Origin: Haemophilus influenzae
GTDB taxonomy: Bacteria > Pseudomonadota > Gammaproteobacteria > Enterobacterales > Pasteurellaceae
Assembly (NCBI RefSeq): GCF_900475755.1
Contig: NZ_LS483411.1
Span: 992,001 to 1,056,000, forward strand
DNA: 64,000 nt
Reading direction: 5' to 3'
Part shown: positions 38,820 to 52,326 of the stretch, one piece after another
Layout: each line of letters starts with the position of its first letter
Position numbering within the stretch: the first letter of the stretch is position 1
Made by a program: the position numbers and the translations under genes
The notes under the pieces: generated by a model
Databases searched by the model: none
Seen by the model: only the letters and a program-made list of their open reading frames with translations
What the model was told of the DNA's origin: nothing

Positions 38820-40934
38820 TTGGAACTGTTTGCGGATTTAGATCGAATTATTCAAGGGTATTTGCCCGCAGATAAAATTGAACTCATCAAGCGTGCGTTT
38901 GTGATTGCAAGAGATGCGCACGAAGGACAATTTCGCTCCAGCGGCGAACCTTACATTACTCATCCTGTGGCGGTAGCCTCCATTATTGCTCAACTACACT
39001 TAGATCACGAAGCGGTAATGGCTGCGCTTTTGCACGATGTTATTGAGGATACACCTTATACGGAAGAACAATTGAAAGAAGAGTTCGGTACCAGTGTGGC
39101 TGAAATTGTAGATGGTGTATCAAAACTCGATAAGTTGAAATTTCGTACTCGCCAAGAGGCACAAGTCGAGAATTTTCGCAAAATGATTTTGGCGATGACG
39201 CGTGATATTCGCGTTGTGTTAATCAAGCTTGCTGACCGCACGCATAATATGCGCACGCTTGGTGCGTTACGACCAGATAAACGCCGCCGCATTGCGAAAG
39301 AAACGCTTGAAATCTATTGTCCGCTTGCTCATCGTTTAGGTATTGAGCATATCAAAAATGAATTAGAAGACTTATCTTTTCAAGCAATGTATCCCCATCG
39401 CTATGAAGTGTTGAAAAAACTCATTGATGTGGCGCGGAGTAATCGACAAGACTTAATCGAACGTATTTCACAAGAGATTAAAGTACGGTTAGAAAACGCA
39501 GGAATTTTTGCCCGAGTATGGGGGCGTGAAAAACACCTTTACAAAATCTATCAAAAAATGCGCATAAAGGATCAAGAATTCCACTCTATTATGGATATTT
39601 ATACGTTCCGTGTGATTGTAAAAAACGTGGATGATTGTTATCGCGTTTTGGGACAAATGCATAATCTTTATAAGCCACGCCCTGGCAGAGTAAAGGATTA
39701 TATTGCTGTGCCTAAAGCAAATGGTTATCAATCTTTGCAAACCTCAATGATTGGGCCGAAAGGTGTCCCCGTAGAAGTTCATATCCATACTGAGGATATG
39801 GAACAAGTCGCCGAAATGGGCATTACTGCACATTGGGTTTATAAAGAAAATGGTAAAAACGACAGTACAACCGCACAAATTCGTACACAACGCTGGCTGC
39901 AAAGTTTGGTCGAGATTCAACAAAGTGTAGGTAATTCGTTTGAGTTTATTGAGAATGTAAAATCAGAGTTTTTTCCTAAAGAGATTTATGTTTTTACCCC
40001 AAAAGGTCGAATTGTTGAGTTGCCAATGGGCGCAACGGCAGTGGATTTCGCTTATGCCGTACATTCAGATGTGGGGAATACTTGTGTTGGCGTGACTGTT
40101 GAGCATAAACCTTATCCGCTTTCACAAGCTCTTAAGTCTGGTCAAACGGTAAATATCATCACCGATCCAAATGCGTATCCTAAAGCAGCGTGGTTAAATT
40201 TTGTGGTAACAGCTCGTGCGAAAACACGGATTCGTCATTATCTTAAACAACGCTGTGAAGAAGATGCCGTGAAATTAGGAGAAATTGAGCTTAATGCAGC
40301 ATTACAGCCTCATAATTTAGGCGATTTTTCTATTCAAAAAATTAGCACTGTATTAGATGCTTTAGCACTTTCTTCTTTAGATGAATTATTACGAGAAATT
40401 GGTTTAGGTAATCAGTCTGCCACTGTAATTGCGCATCAATTTGTGGGCGTTCCTCTTGAAGTTGTGGAAACAAAGAATCTTGAATTTGAGACAAAAACGC
40501 TCACTATTACACCAATGCAAGTGGGTAAAACCCAATTTGCTCAATGTTGCCATCCAATCCCGGGCGATCCTATTGTGGGATGTCGTACACAAGAAAACAC
40601 AGTTATGGTACACCATCAACATTGTGCTAATTTAAAAAATGCTCGTCGCCAGTCCTTGGCTCAATGGGATAATGCTCAAAGTGCGGTAAGTTTTGAGGCA
40701 GAATTGCAAATTGAAATATTGAACGAACAAAATGCCTTGTTGAGTTTAATGACCGCAATTTCTGCGAGCGAAAGCAGCCTCCAAAATATTTGGACGGAAG
40801 AATTAGAGAGCAATTTATTGCTTGTGATTTTGCAAGTTTGTGTAAAAGATATTAAACACCTTGCCAATATTGTTCATCGTATTAAAGGCATTACTGGCGT
40901 TGTTAATGTCAAACGTAATATTAACAAGCTATGA
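38820..40934 (+). CDS. spoT: Bifunctional (p)ppGpp synthetase/hydrolase SpoT
   Basis: A 704-residue protein, start TTG 38820 (MELFADLDRIIQGYLP), which aligns with the E. coli N-terminus. Order: HD hydrolase domain (RSSGEPYITHPVAVA, LLHDVIEDT), synthetase domain (REKHLYKIYQKM, DIYTFRVIV), TGS (VFTPKGRIVELPMGATAVDFAYA) and C-terminal ACT. It degrades and makes the stringent alarmone. No strong ribosome-binding site is seen, and the upstream repeats may affect its expression. recG overlaps its end by four bases. Confidence 0.95.
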   Translation: MELFADLDRIIQGYLPADKIELIKRAFVIARDAHEGQFRSSGEPYITHPVAVASIIAQLHLDHEAVMAALLHDVIEDTPYTEEQLKEEFGTSVAEIVDGVSKLDKLKFRTRQEAQVENFRKMILAMTRDIRVVLIKLADRTHNMRTLGALRPDKRRRIAKETLEIYCPLAHRLGIEHIKNELEDLSFQAMYPHRYEVLKKLIDVARSNRQDLIERISQEIKVRLENAGIFARVWGREKHLYKIYQKMRIKDQEFHSIMDIYTFRVIVKNVDDCYRVLGQMHNLYKPRPGRVKDYIAVPKANGYQSLQTSMIGPKGVPVEVHIHTEDMEQVAEMGITAHWVYKENGKNDSTTAQIRTQRWLQSLVEIQQSVGNSFEFIENVKSEFFPKEIYVFTPKGRIVELPMGATAVDFAYAVHSDVGNTCVGVTVEHKPYPLSQALKSGQTVNIITDPNAYPKAAWLNFVVTARAKTRIRHYLKQRCEEDAVKLGEIELNAALQPHNLGDFSIQKISTVLDALALSSLDELLREIGLGNQSATVIAHQFVGVPLEVVETKNLEFETKTLTITPMQVGKTQFAQCCHPIPGDPIVGCRTQENTVMVHHQHCANLKNARRQSLAQWDNAQSAVSFEAELQIEILNEQNALLSLMTAISASESSLQNIWTEELESNLLLVILQVCVKDIKHLANIVHRIKGITGVVNVKRNINKL

Positions 40935-43012
40935 ACCTTGAGCTTCTCGATGCCGTCCCTTTGACCAGCCTCTCTGGTGTTGGGGCTGCCATTTCTAATA
41001 AATTGGCTAAAATCGGCATTCATAACCTGCAAGATTTACTCTTTCATTTACCTATTCGCTATGAAGATCGTACGCGAATTACGCCAATCGCTAATCTTCG
41101 CCCCGAACAATATTTTACCATTGAAGGAATTGTACAAACCTGTGAAGTCGCTTTTGGTCGCCGTCCGATTTTATCGATCAGTTTGTCAGACGGTACATCG
41201 AAAATTATATTACGTTTTTTCAATTTTAATGCGGGGATGCGTAATAGTTTTCAAGTAGGAGTGCGAGTAAAGGCTTTTGGCGAAGTGAAACGTGGTCGCC
41301 ATATGCCAGAAATTCATCATCCAGAATATCAAATTGTGCGAGATAACGCGCCTATTGTATTGGAAGAAACACTAACGCCGATTTATTCCACGACGGAAGG
41401 GCTAAAACAAAATTCATTACGAAAATTAACAGATCAGGCTTTGGCATTACTCGACAAAGTTCAGATTGCAGAAATTTTGCCTAATGAATTTAATCCACAT
41501 CAATATAGCTTAAAAGAAGCATTGAGATTATTGCATCGTCCGCCGCCAGACATTTCATTAGAAATGTTGGAGCAAGGCAAGCATCCTGCACAACAACGAT
41601 TAATTTTTGAAGAATTATTGGCGCATAATCTTGCTATGCAAAAAGTGCGGTTAGGAACGCAGCAATTTTCTGCTTTACCGCTACATTATCAAACAGATTT
41701 GAAACAGCGATTTTTAGCCACTTTGCCATTCCAACCCACTAATGCGCAAAAGCGAGTCGTGTCGGATATTGAACAAGATCTTATCAAAGATTATCCGATG
41801 ATGCGCTTAGTGCAAGGGGATGTCGGCTCGGGAAAAACATTGGTTGCCGCATTGTCTGCTTTAACGGCAATTGATAACGGCAAACAAGTCGCCTTAATGG
41901 CGCCAACAGAAATATTAGCAGAACAGCATGCGAATAATTTTCGACGTTGGTTTGAGCCTTTCGGTATTGAAGTTGGTTGGTTGGCCAGTAAAGTAAAAGG
42001 AAAATCAAGACAAGCAGAGCTTGAAAAAATTAAAACTGGTGCGGTGCAAATGGTAGTGGGGACGCACGCTTTATTCCAAGAAGAAGTCGAGTTTTCTGAC
42101 TTGGCATTAGTGATTATTGATGAACAACATCGTTTTGGCGTGCATCAACGATTAATGTTGCGTGAGAAAGGCGAAAAAGTAGGATTTTATCCCCATCAGT
42201 TAATTATGACGGCCACGCCGATACCAAGAACGTTGGCAATGACCGTCTATGCAGATTTGGATACATCAATTATTGATGAATTGCCTCCAGGCCGTACGCC
42301 GATAACAACCGTAGTGGTTTCTGAAGAACGTCGCGCTGAAATTGTGATGCGTGTAAAAAACGCTTGTGTTAATGAAAAACGTCAAGCCTATTGGGTGTGT
42401 ACGTTAATTGATGAATCAGAGGTTTTAGAAGCTCAAGCTGCCGAAGCGATTTGGGAAGATTTAACGAAAGCATTACCTATGTTAAATATTGGTTTAGTTC
42501 ACGGGAGAATGAAACCACAAGAAAAACAAGATGTTATGATGCGTTTTAAAAATGCAGAATTGGATTTATTGGTCGCGACGACAGTAATCGAAGTGGGTGT
42601 TGATGTTCCGAATGCGAGTTTGATGATTATCGAAAATGCAGAGCGTTTAGGTTTATCACAACTTCATCAGTTACGAGGGCGAGTGGGGCGAGGCAGCACG
42701 GCTTCTTTTTGTGTATTGATGTATAAGCCCCCACTAGGTAAAGTTTCGCAAAAACGTTTGCAAGTGCTAAGAGATAGCCAAGATGGGTTTGTTATTTCGG
42801 AAAAAGACTTAGAAATTCGCGGACCAGGTGAAGTGCTTGGAACGAAACAAACGGGCATCGCTGAATTGCGAGTAGCAAATTTAATGCGAGATAGAAAAAT
42901 GATACCAACGGTGCAATTTTATGCGAAATCACTTATCCAAAAATACCCAGATTTAGCAGAAAGTCTGATTCGCCGTTGGTTAAATAATAAAGAGATTTAC
43001 TCGAACGCTTAA
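40931..43012 (+). CDS. recG: ATP-dependent DNA helicase RecG
   Basis: A 693-residue SF2 helicase that regresses replication forks and branch-migrates Holliday junctions. N-terminal wedge/OB domain, then Walker A QGDVGSGKTLVA, DEQHRFGVHQR (motif II), MTATPIPRTLAMT (III) and QLRGRVGRG (VI). ATG overlaps the spoT stop as ATGA, indicating translational coupling. Confidence 0.96.
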   Translation: MNLELLDAVPLTSLSGVGAAISNKLAKIGIHNLQDLLFHLPIRYEDRTRITPIANLRPEQYFTIEGIVQTCEVAFGRRPILSISLSDGTSKIILRFFNFNAGMRNSFQVGVRVKAFGEVKRGRHMPEIHHPEYQIVRDNAPIVLEETLTPIYSTTEGLKQNSLRKLTDQALALLDKVQIAEILPNEFNPHQYSLKEALRLLHRPPPDISLEMLEQGKHPAQQRLIFEELLAHNLAMQKVRLGTQQFSALPLHYQTDLKQRFLATLPFQPTNAQKRVVSDIEQDLIKDYPMMRLVQGDVGSGKTLVAALSALTAIDNGKQVALMAPTEILAEQHANNFRRWFEPFGIEVGWLASKVKGKSRQAELEKIKTGAVQMVVGTHALFQEEVEFSDLALVIIDEQHRFGVHQRLMLREKGEKVGFYPHQLIMTATPIPRTLAMTVYADLDTSIIDELPPGRTPITTVVVSEERRAEIVMRVKNACVNEKRQAYWVCTLIDESEVLEAQAAEAIWEDLTKALPMLNIGLVHGRMKPQEKQDVMMRFKNAELDLLVATTVIEVGVDVPNASLMIIENAERLGLSQLHQLRGRVGRGSTASFCVLMYKPPLGKVSQKRLQVLRDSQDGFVISEKDLEIRGPGEVLGTKQTGIAELRVANLMRDRKMIPTVQFYAKSLIQKYPDLAESLIRRWLNNKEIYSNA

Positions 43013-43042
43013 AAGTGCGGTCCAATTTTCAAAGAGTTTTAA

Positions 43043-43852
43043 ATGGATAAAAAAGAAAAACGCCCCACTGTACTTTTTTTTGACTCTGGAGTGGGTGGGT
43101 TTAGCGTATATCGTGAAGCCAAAAAATTATTACCAAATTGGCACTATCTCTATTGCTTTGATAATGCTGGCTTCCCTTATTCAGAACGTGAAGAAGAAAG
43201 TATCATTCATCGTACTTTAGCGATTTGCCAACTGATCAATCAACGTTATCCATTAGATGCAATTGTGATTGCTTGCAATACAGCGAGTACTGTTGTGCTT
43301 CCACCGTTGCGTGCCAATTTTGACATTCCTATTATTGGCACTGTACCAGCGATTAAACCTGCATCAGAGATGACAAAGACAAAACATATTGGTTTATTGG
43401 CGACGAAAGGGACTGTAAAGCGTCATTATGTCGATGATTTAATTGATAAATTTGCGCAAGATTGTGTTGTGGAGAGATTGGGATCAACAAAATTAGTCGA
43501 AATTGCGGAGCAAAAAATTCGTGGTCATTCCATTGATCTAATTAGCTTAAAAGATGAATTATCTCCGTGGGCAAATATGGCAGATTTGGATACATTAGTT
43601 TTAGGCTGCACCCATTTCCCATTAATCAGAGATGAAATTCAGTTATGCTTGCCACAAGTTAAATATTTTATGGATCCGAGCGCAGCGATTGCTAAACGGA
43701 TAAAATATTTACTCGATGATAAAAGTCTACAAGCGCAAAATGAAAAATATAATCAAATGTTTTGCACCGCACATTTTCCCGAAGAAGATCAATTCAAAAA
43801 ATCTTTACATCTATGGGGATTTGAATTTTTGGAAGTAATCAAAATAGATTAA
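43043..43852 (+). CDS. murI: Glutamate racemase
   Basis: A 269-residue cofactor-independent racemase giving D-glutamate for peptidoglycan. Motifs [29 protein letters not shown] (first catalytic Cys) and [12 protein letters not shown] (second Cys). It follows recG by 30 bases with an uptake signal in the gap. Confidence 0.95.
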   Translation: MDKKEKRPTVLFFDSGVGGFSVYREAKKLLPNWHYLYCFDNAGFPYSEREEESIIHRTLAICQLINQRYPLDAIVIACNTASTVVLPPLRANFDIPIIGTVPAIKPASEMTKTKHIGLLATKGTVKRHYVDDLIDKFAQDCVVERLGSTKLVEIAEQKIRGHSIDLISLKDELSPWANMADLDTLVLGCTHFPLIRDEIQLCLPQVKYFMDPSAAIAKRIKYLLDDKSLQAQNEKYNQMFCTAHFPEEDQFKKSLHLWGFEFLEVIKID

Positions 43853-43959
43853 AAGTTAATAGATTAATGGTGTGATATTGATAAATTCACAATTTTTCCT
43901 AATTTCATAGGTAATTTTCTATCCAGATCTTTTCTATATGTCACTTTTTTAAAATAAAT

Positions 43960-43975
43960 TGTGATCTAGTTCTCA
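43960..43975 (+). promoter_or_regulatory. CRP-like site upstream of lldD
   Basis: TGTGATCTAGTTCTCA has one mismatch in TGTGA-N6-TCACA. A TACAAT at 44015-44020 could be the -10 box. The site would then be centred about 60 bases before the transcript start, the usual class I spacing. Confidence 0.45.
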
Positions 43976-44062
43976 AAATAATTATGATTTTTATTTAATT
44001 TGTTAAAATAGTGTTACAATACCTATCGGGTTTCTCACTATTTTATTTAATAAGAGGTAAAA

Positions 44063-45208
44063 ATGATTATTTCATCAGCTAGCGATTATCGTGAAGCGGC
44101 ACGCCGCCGTGTTCCTCCCTTTATGTTCCACTATGCCGATGGCGGTTCTTATGCCGAGCAAACACTTGCGCGTAATGTGAGTGATTTGGAAAATATTGCT
44201 TTAAGACAACGTGTCTTAAAAGATATGTCTGAATTGGATACCAGTATAGAATTATTCGGCGAAAAACTTTCAATGCCAACTATTCTTGCACCAGTTGGGG
44301 CGTGCGGAATGTATGCGCGCCGAGGGGAAGTGCAAGCAGCGCAAGCGGCAGATAACAAAGGCGTGCCATTTACCCTTTCAACCGTGTCAATCTGCCCGAT
44401 TGAGGAAGTTGCGCCAGCGATTAAACGCCCGATGTGGTTCCAGCTTTATGTATTAAAAGATCGTGGCTTTATGAAAAATGCTCTTGAGCGTGCGAAGGCT
44501 GCGGGCTGTTCAACCTTGGTGTTCACCGTAGATATGCCAACACCAGGTGCGCGTTATCGTGATATGCACTCAGGAATGAGTGGTCCTTACAAAGAAATTC
44601 GCCGTGTTTTGCAAGGCTTTACGCATCCATTCTGGGCATATGATGTAGGTATTAAAGGAAAACCACACACTTTGGGCAATGTTTCTAATTATATGGGTAG
44701 ACAAATTGGCTTAGATGACTATATTGGTTGGCTCACAGAGAATTTCGATCCGTCGATTTCGTGGAAAGATTTAGAATGGATTCGCGAGTTTTGGGAAGGT
44801 CCGATGGTGATCAAAGGGATTCTTGATCCTGAAGATGCAAAAGATGCGGTGCGTTTCGGGGCTGATGGTATTGTGGTGTCAAACCACGGTGGTCGTCAGT
44901 TAGATGGCGTGCTTTCAAGTGCAAAAGCGTTACCACCGATTGCTGATGCAGTGAAAGGGGATATTAAAATTATTGCCGATTCAGGCATTCGCAATGGTTT
45001 AGATGTAGTCCGTATGTTGGCATTAGGAGCAGACGCAACAATGTTAGGTCGAGCATTTGTTTATGCTTTAGGGGCAGCAGGTCGCCAAGGTGTTGAAAAT
45101 ATGCTAGACATTTTCAAAAAAGAGATGCGTGTAGCGATGACATTAACTAGCAATCGTACCATTGCTGATATTAAACCAGAGGCTTTAGTTGATCTAAGTA
45201 AACTTTAA
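44063..45208 (+). CDS. lldD: L-lactate dehydrogenase (FMN, respiratory)
   Basis: A 381-residue FMN-dependent alpha-hydroxyacid oxidase-family enzyme at the inner membrane that oxidises L-lactate to pyruvate. Start [20 protein letters not shown], active His in [12 protein letters not shown] and FMN phosphate site [24 protein letters not shown] precedes the ATG. It stands alone; no lldP permease is adjacent. Lactate is an important carbon source in the host airway. Confidence 0.95.
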   Translation: MIISSASDYREAARRRVPPFMFHYADGGSYAEQTLARNVSDLENIALRQRVLKDMSELDTSIELFGEKLSMPTILAPVGACGMYARRGEVQAAQAADNKGVPFTLSTVSICPIEEVAPAIKRPMWFQLYVLKDRGFMKNALERAKAAGCSTLVFTVDMPTPGARYRDMHSGMSGPYKEIRRVLQGFTHPFWAYDVGIKGKPHTLGNVSNYMGRQIGLDDYIGWLTENFDPSISWKDLEWIREFWEGPMVIKGILDPEDAKDAVRFGADGIVVSNHGGRQLDGVLSSAKALPPIADAVKGDIKIIADSGIRNGLDVVRMLALGADATMLGRAFVYALGAAGRQGVENMLDIFKKEMRVAMTLTSNRTIADIKPEALVDLSKL

Positions 45209-45315
45209 TTTATAAATTGAGATCAAAAATCAACCGTTTGTTGGCGGAATTATGTATTTTGCGTATGTATTTTCAACAAACGGTCGAGTTTTTCAAAAAT
45301 TGTTGTAAAAAGTAC

Positions 45316-45343
45316 TTGCAAGGGTTTTTAAAATCCCTATAAT
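45316..45343 (+). promoter_or_regulatory. rRNA operon promoter
   Basis: TTGCAA (45316-45321) and a perfect TATAAT (45338-45343) have a 16-base spacer, followed by a GC-rich discriminator GCACCGC, as expected for growth-rate and stringent control. Confidence 0.85.
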
Positions 45344-45354
45344 GCACCGCACAC

Positions 45355-45417
45355 AACGACGCACTGTTGTGAAGTTTTTAAGTTTCCAAGTGCGTCGTTC
45401 TTTTTTGCTCTTTAACA
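45355..45417 (+). promoter_or_regulatory. rrn leader hairpin and boxA antiterminator
   Basis: AACGACGCACT (45355-45365) and AGTGCGTCGTT (45389-45399) make an 11-bp GC-rich stem followed by CTTTTTT, a terminator-like structure. Directly after it TGCTCTTTAACA (45406-45417) is a perfect boxA, which would let the antitermination complex read past such signals. Confidence 0.8.
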
Positions 45418-45575
45418 ATATATCAGACAATCTGTGTGGGCACTTGTTGATTGACTTGTTTTAAAAATATTTTTTAATTTTGAAGTCTTAATAGGTGCTT
45501 AACTGAAAATTCATAATTACTTTTTTAAGTAGTGTTTTATTTATAGCTAAGTAGTTTATTGAGCGATTGAACTTG

Positions 45576-47113
<1,538 letters not shown>

Positions 47114-47192
47114 CAGAAGACGAGAGACAGCGAGTGCTCACACAGATTGGCTGATAGTTGTAGACAAATGAGCAGAAGAAAACATTACCCTT

Positions 47193-47269
<77 letters not shown>

Positions 47270-47354
47270 CTCTGAGAGTGGATAAAGGCGTAATGGTCAA
47301 TCATTTATTATAAAAATATTAACTAATTAATATAATAAATGATGAATGATAAAT

Positions 47355-47430
47355 GGGGATATAGCTCAGCTGGGAGAGCGCCTGCCTTGCACGCAGGAGG
47401 TCAGCGGTTCGATCCCGCTTATCTCCACCA
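47355..47430 (+). tRNA. alaT: tRNA-Ala (TGC)
   Basis: A 76-nt cloverleaf beginning GGGGATA and ending TATCTCC-ACCA, anticodon TGC at 47388-47390, T-loop GGTTCGATCCC. Second spacer tRNA of the operon. Confidence 0.97.
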
Positions 47431-47832
47431 CTTATCATCGTTAAGTAAATTAGAAAAAGACAAAGTAATAAGGTATTGAGATAGTATTAAGCTATTTTAA
47501 ATATTAGGTTATTTTATTCTTAGTTTTAAGTTTAATTTTAAATTTAATTTTTTTAGTTTATTTAACGATGATAACTGAAAAGTTTTATCAACTGTTCTTT
47601 AAAAAATTGGAAACAAGCTGAAAACAAGAGATTTTCGAGAGAAAGTCTGAGTAGGCAAGACAGGAAAGTGAGAGGAGGGAACTGAGAAGGAAACTCTAAA
47701 AACAAAACCTGTTTTGCATAAAATCTTGATTGAACAAAAGCAATCAAGTGTTTAGTTGAATGAAAATACGCATCAAATTGACCGTACTTTGAAGTGAAAA
47801 CTTAAAGTGATTGAAAACATTTGAGGTTGTAT
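47431..47832 (+). other. tRNA-Ala to 23S spacer
   Basis: No gene. It carries a boxA-like TGTTCTTTAAAAA near 47593 and the 5' strand of the 23S processing stem (GTTGTATAGTTAAG, matching CTTAACTATACAAC at about 50723-50736). Confidence 0.7.
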
Positions 47833-50731
<2,899 letters not shown>

Positions 50732-50929
50732 ACAACGCTCAAGTGTTTTTGAGAAAAGAGCGAAAGAGAAGAGTAGACAAACAACTTAAATATAGAAGAC
50801 TTAATAGAAAGGAAAAATAGAAAGAAAATCGAGTTCAGCTTGTTGCCGATAAGAAGAAGAGAGACGAAAAGCGAAAAAAGTGAAGTCGTAAAAGAGAAGA
50901 AACAAAGAGAGAAGTTATTAAAGAATTAT

Positions 50930-51044
50930 CCCGGCGGCGATAGTGCGGTGGAACCACCTGAGACCATACCGAACTCAGAAGTGAAACGCTGTAATGCCGA
51001 TGGTAGTGTGGGGTTTCCCCATGTGAGAGTAGGGCACCGCCGGG
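50930..51044 (+). rRNA. rrf: 5S ribosomal RNA
   Basis: Begins CCCGGCGGCG and ends CACCGCCGGG, about 115 nt, with the standard CCGAACTCAGAAGTGAAACG loop. It closes the rRNA operon. Confidence 0.96.
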
Positions 51045-51081
51045 TTATCAAATAAAAATCTAAATCACATAAAAAAAGAAG

Positions 51082-51112
51082 AACCCCAGTCGAAAGGCTG
51101 GGGTTTTTGTTT
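51082..51112 (+). terminator. rrn operon terminator
   Basis: AACCCCAG / CTGGGGTT with an 8-base loop, then TTTGTTTTTT. A second copy follows the duplicated 5S fragment at about 52189-52212. Confidence 0.93.
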
Positions 51113-51228
51113 TTTACAAATAGATATACCTGAAAAGATTTTTCAAAACCCTATTTCTTTTTTACCCATGTCCTTTGTATCCTTCCCATTTTTATCATTC
51201 TAATCAGAACAAAAATAAAGTATTTTTC

Positions 51229-51270
51229 ACTTTAGTATACTAAAGTCCTTAGATATTGACATATCTAAGG
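51229..51270. promoter_or_regulatory. Two abutting palindromes upstream of the cassette genes
   Basis: ACTTTAGTATACTAAAGT (51229-51246) is a perfect 18-bp palindrome. Next to it CCTTAGATAT-TGAC-ATATCTAAGG (51247-51270) has perfect 10-bp arms. A consensus -35 TTGACA (51256-51261) lies in the centre of the second; no good -10 at 17 bases is seen. The layout fits repressor-binding sites over the cassette promoter. Confidence 0.6.
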
Positions 51271-51313
51271 AAACATACTGCTAAGAAACAATTTAACTTT
51301 GGAGAGGTTTAGA

Positions 51314-51541
51314 ATGGAAACGTCATACGAATTATTGAATCGAGTCGTGCAATCTAAAATTGTGATTTTAAAAGAAGAAGCCCATCTTTCAGACAAAGAA
51401 AAAAAAGCTAGCGTTTTGTTACATTACACAAAGCGAACGATTGATAAATCTATGAAAAGGATTATTGCTGAAAATCCAGATTATCATATTATTTATCGAT
51501 GTGAAATCAATGCGGTTATTTTGCATATCAAGGTTAAATAA
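51314..51541 (+). CDS. 75-residue protein of unknown function (cassette gene 1)
   Basis: I do not recognise this gene. The ATG at 51314 has a strong GGAGAGG 6 bases upstream; a TTG at 51299 in the same frame is less likely. The protein is small, charged (many Lys and Glu) and mostly helical in pattern up to about residue 55, then ends in a beta-like stretch (YHIIYRCEINAVILHIKVK). No signal peptide or membrane segment is visible. It is followed at 9 bases by a membrane protein gene with its own ribosome-binding site, so the pair form an operon inside a region enclosed by duplicated 5S sequence. A DNA- or protein-binding regulator of the neighbour is only a guess. Confidence 0.75.
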   Translation: METSYELLNRVVQSKIVILKEEAHLSDKEKKASVLLHYTKRTIDKSMKRIIAENPDYHIIYRCEINAVILHIKVK

Positions 51542-51550
51542 GGAGAAGTT

Positions 51551-52063
51551 ATGAATAATAATCAAGGATTTGAAAATATTAAAACACAAATGTCTGAGTT
51601 TATTTCTCTTAAGAAAGAAATAGGCATAATAGAGTTTATTATTTATAGTACAATTTCCATTTCATTATTCTTTCTTCCTTGGAGTCAATCTTACCCACTG
51701 AAACACTATTTATTTGATGGTAATGTTAATTCAGTTATAGTTTGGGGATTGATGATTGTAATGATAGTTTCTGCTATTTGTTTTATTATATTTTCAATGC
51801 AACGTTTAAATTCATTAAAATTAAATAGAAATATTGCTTATATATTTCTATTTACCACTCTATTGCTTATGTTGATAAATATAATAAATCCTGCTCTGGG
51901 TATTAAAGCTTATTCAGGAGTGTTTAATCATGAATTTTGGAATGGAATATATAAGTTTGTTAGTAATATGACTGATTATTCTGAGATTCCTGCAACTATA
52001 TTATCTTTTATTTCTACTATCTTGATTCTTCTATTATCCGTTTTAAAAGGTATTGATAAATGA
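51551..52063 (+). CDS. 170-residue four-helix membrane protein of unknown function (cassette gene 2)
   Basis: I do not recognise this gene. AGGAG lies just before the ATG. Four hydrophobic segments are clear: around residues 24-42 (IIEFIIYSTISISLFFLPW), 58-82, 95-115 and 145-165. There is a short cytoplasmic N-terminus and a polar loop (YSGVFNHEFWNGIYKF) between helices 3 and 4. The gene is strongly AT-rich compared with its neighbours. Superinfection-exclusion, immunity or toxin partner proteins often have such a layout, but nothing in the sequence decides this. Confidence 0.75.
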   Translation: MNNNQGFENIKTQMSEFISLKKEIGIIEFIIYSTISISLFFLPWSQSYPLKHYLFDGNVNSVIVWGLMIVMIVSAICFIIFSMQRLNSLKLNRNIAYIFLFTTLLLMLINIINPALGIKAYSGVFNHEFWNGIYKFVSNMTDYSEIPATILSFISTILILLLSVLKGIDK

Positions 52064-52082
52064 TTTTCATATCTCATGTATA

Positions 52083-52218
52083 TCAGAAATGAAACGCTGT
52101 AATGCCGATGGTAGTGTGGGGTTTCCCCATGTGAGAGTAGGGCACCGCCGGGTTATCAAATACAAATCTAAATTACATAAAAACAGAAGAACCCCAGTTT
52201 AAGGACTGGGGTTTTGTA
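52083..52218 (+). repeat. Partial duplicate of the 3' part of 5S rRNA plus its terminator
   Basis: From TCAGAA at 52083 the sequence repeats 50975 onward with few changes: the last about 70 nt of 5S, the TTATCAAATA-type spacer and the terminator hairpin. It has a G-to-A change near the start (AAATGAAACG for AAGTGAAACG) and changes in the terminator loop. The first half of 5S is missing, so it cannot give a functional 5S. With the intact copy it forms direct repeats of about 135 bp spaced by 1108 bp. Confidence 0.92.
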
Positions 52219-52326
52219 TTTTAACTAAAATAATTATCCAAATAATTAATTTTATTAATTAGCATATTTCTAATTTTAAGGTATTATACTGATTCTCTAA
52301 TTCTTAATTTTATATGAATATTATTA

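Noticed and set aside
50840..51055. 71-codon frame across the 5S gene
   Set aside because: It spans the 23S-5S spacer and the 5S gene; the translation is low-complexity Lys/Glu followed by rRNA sequence.
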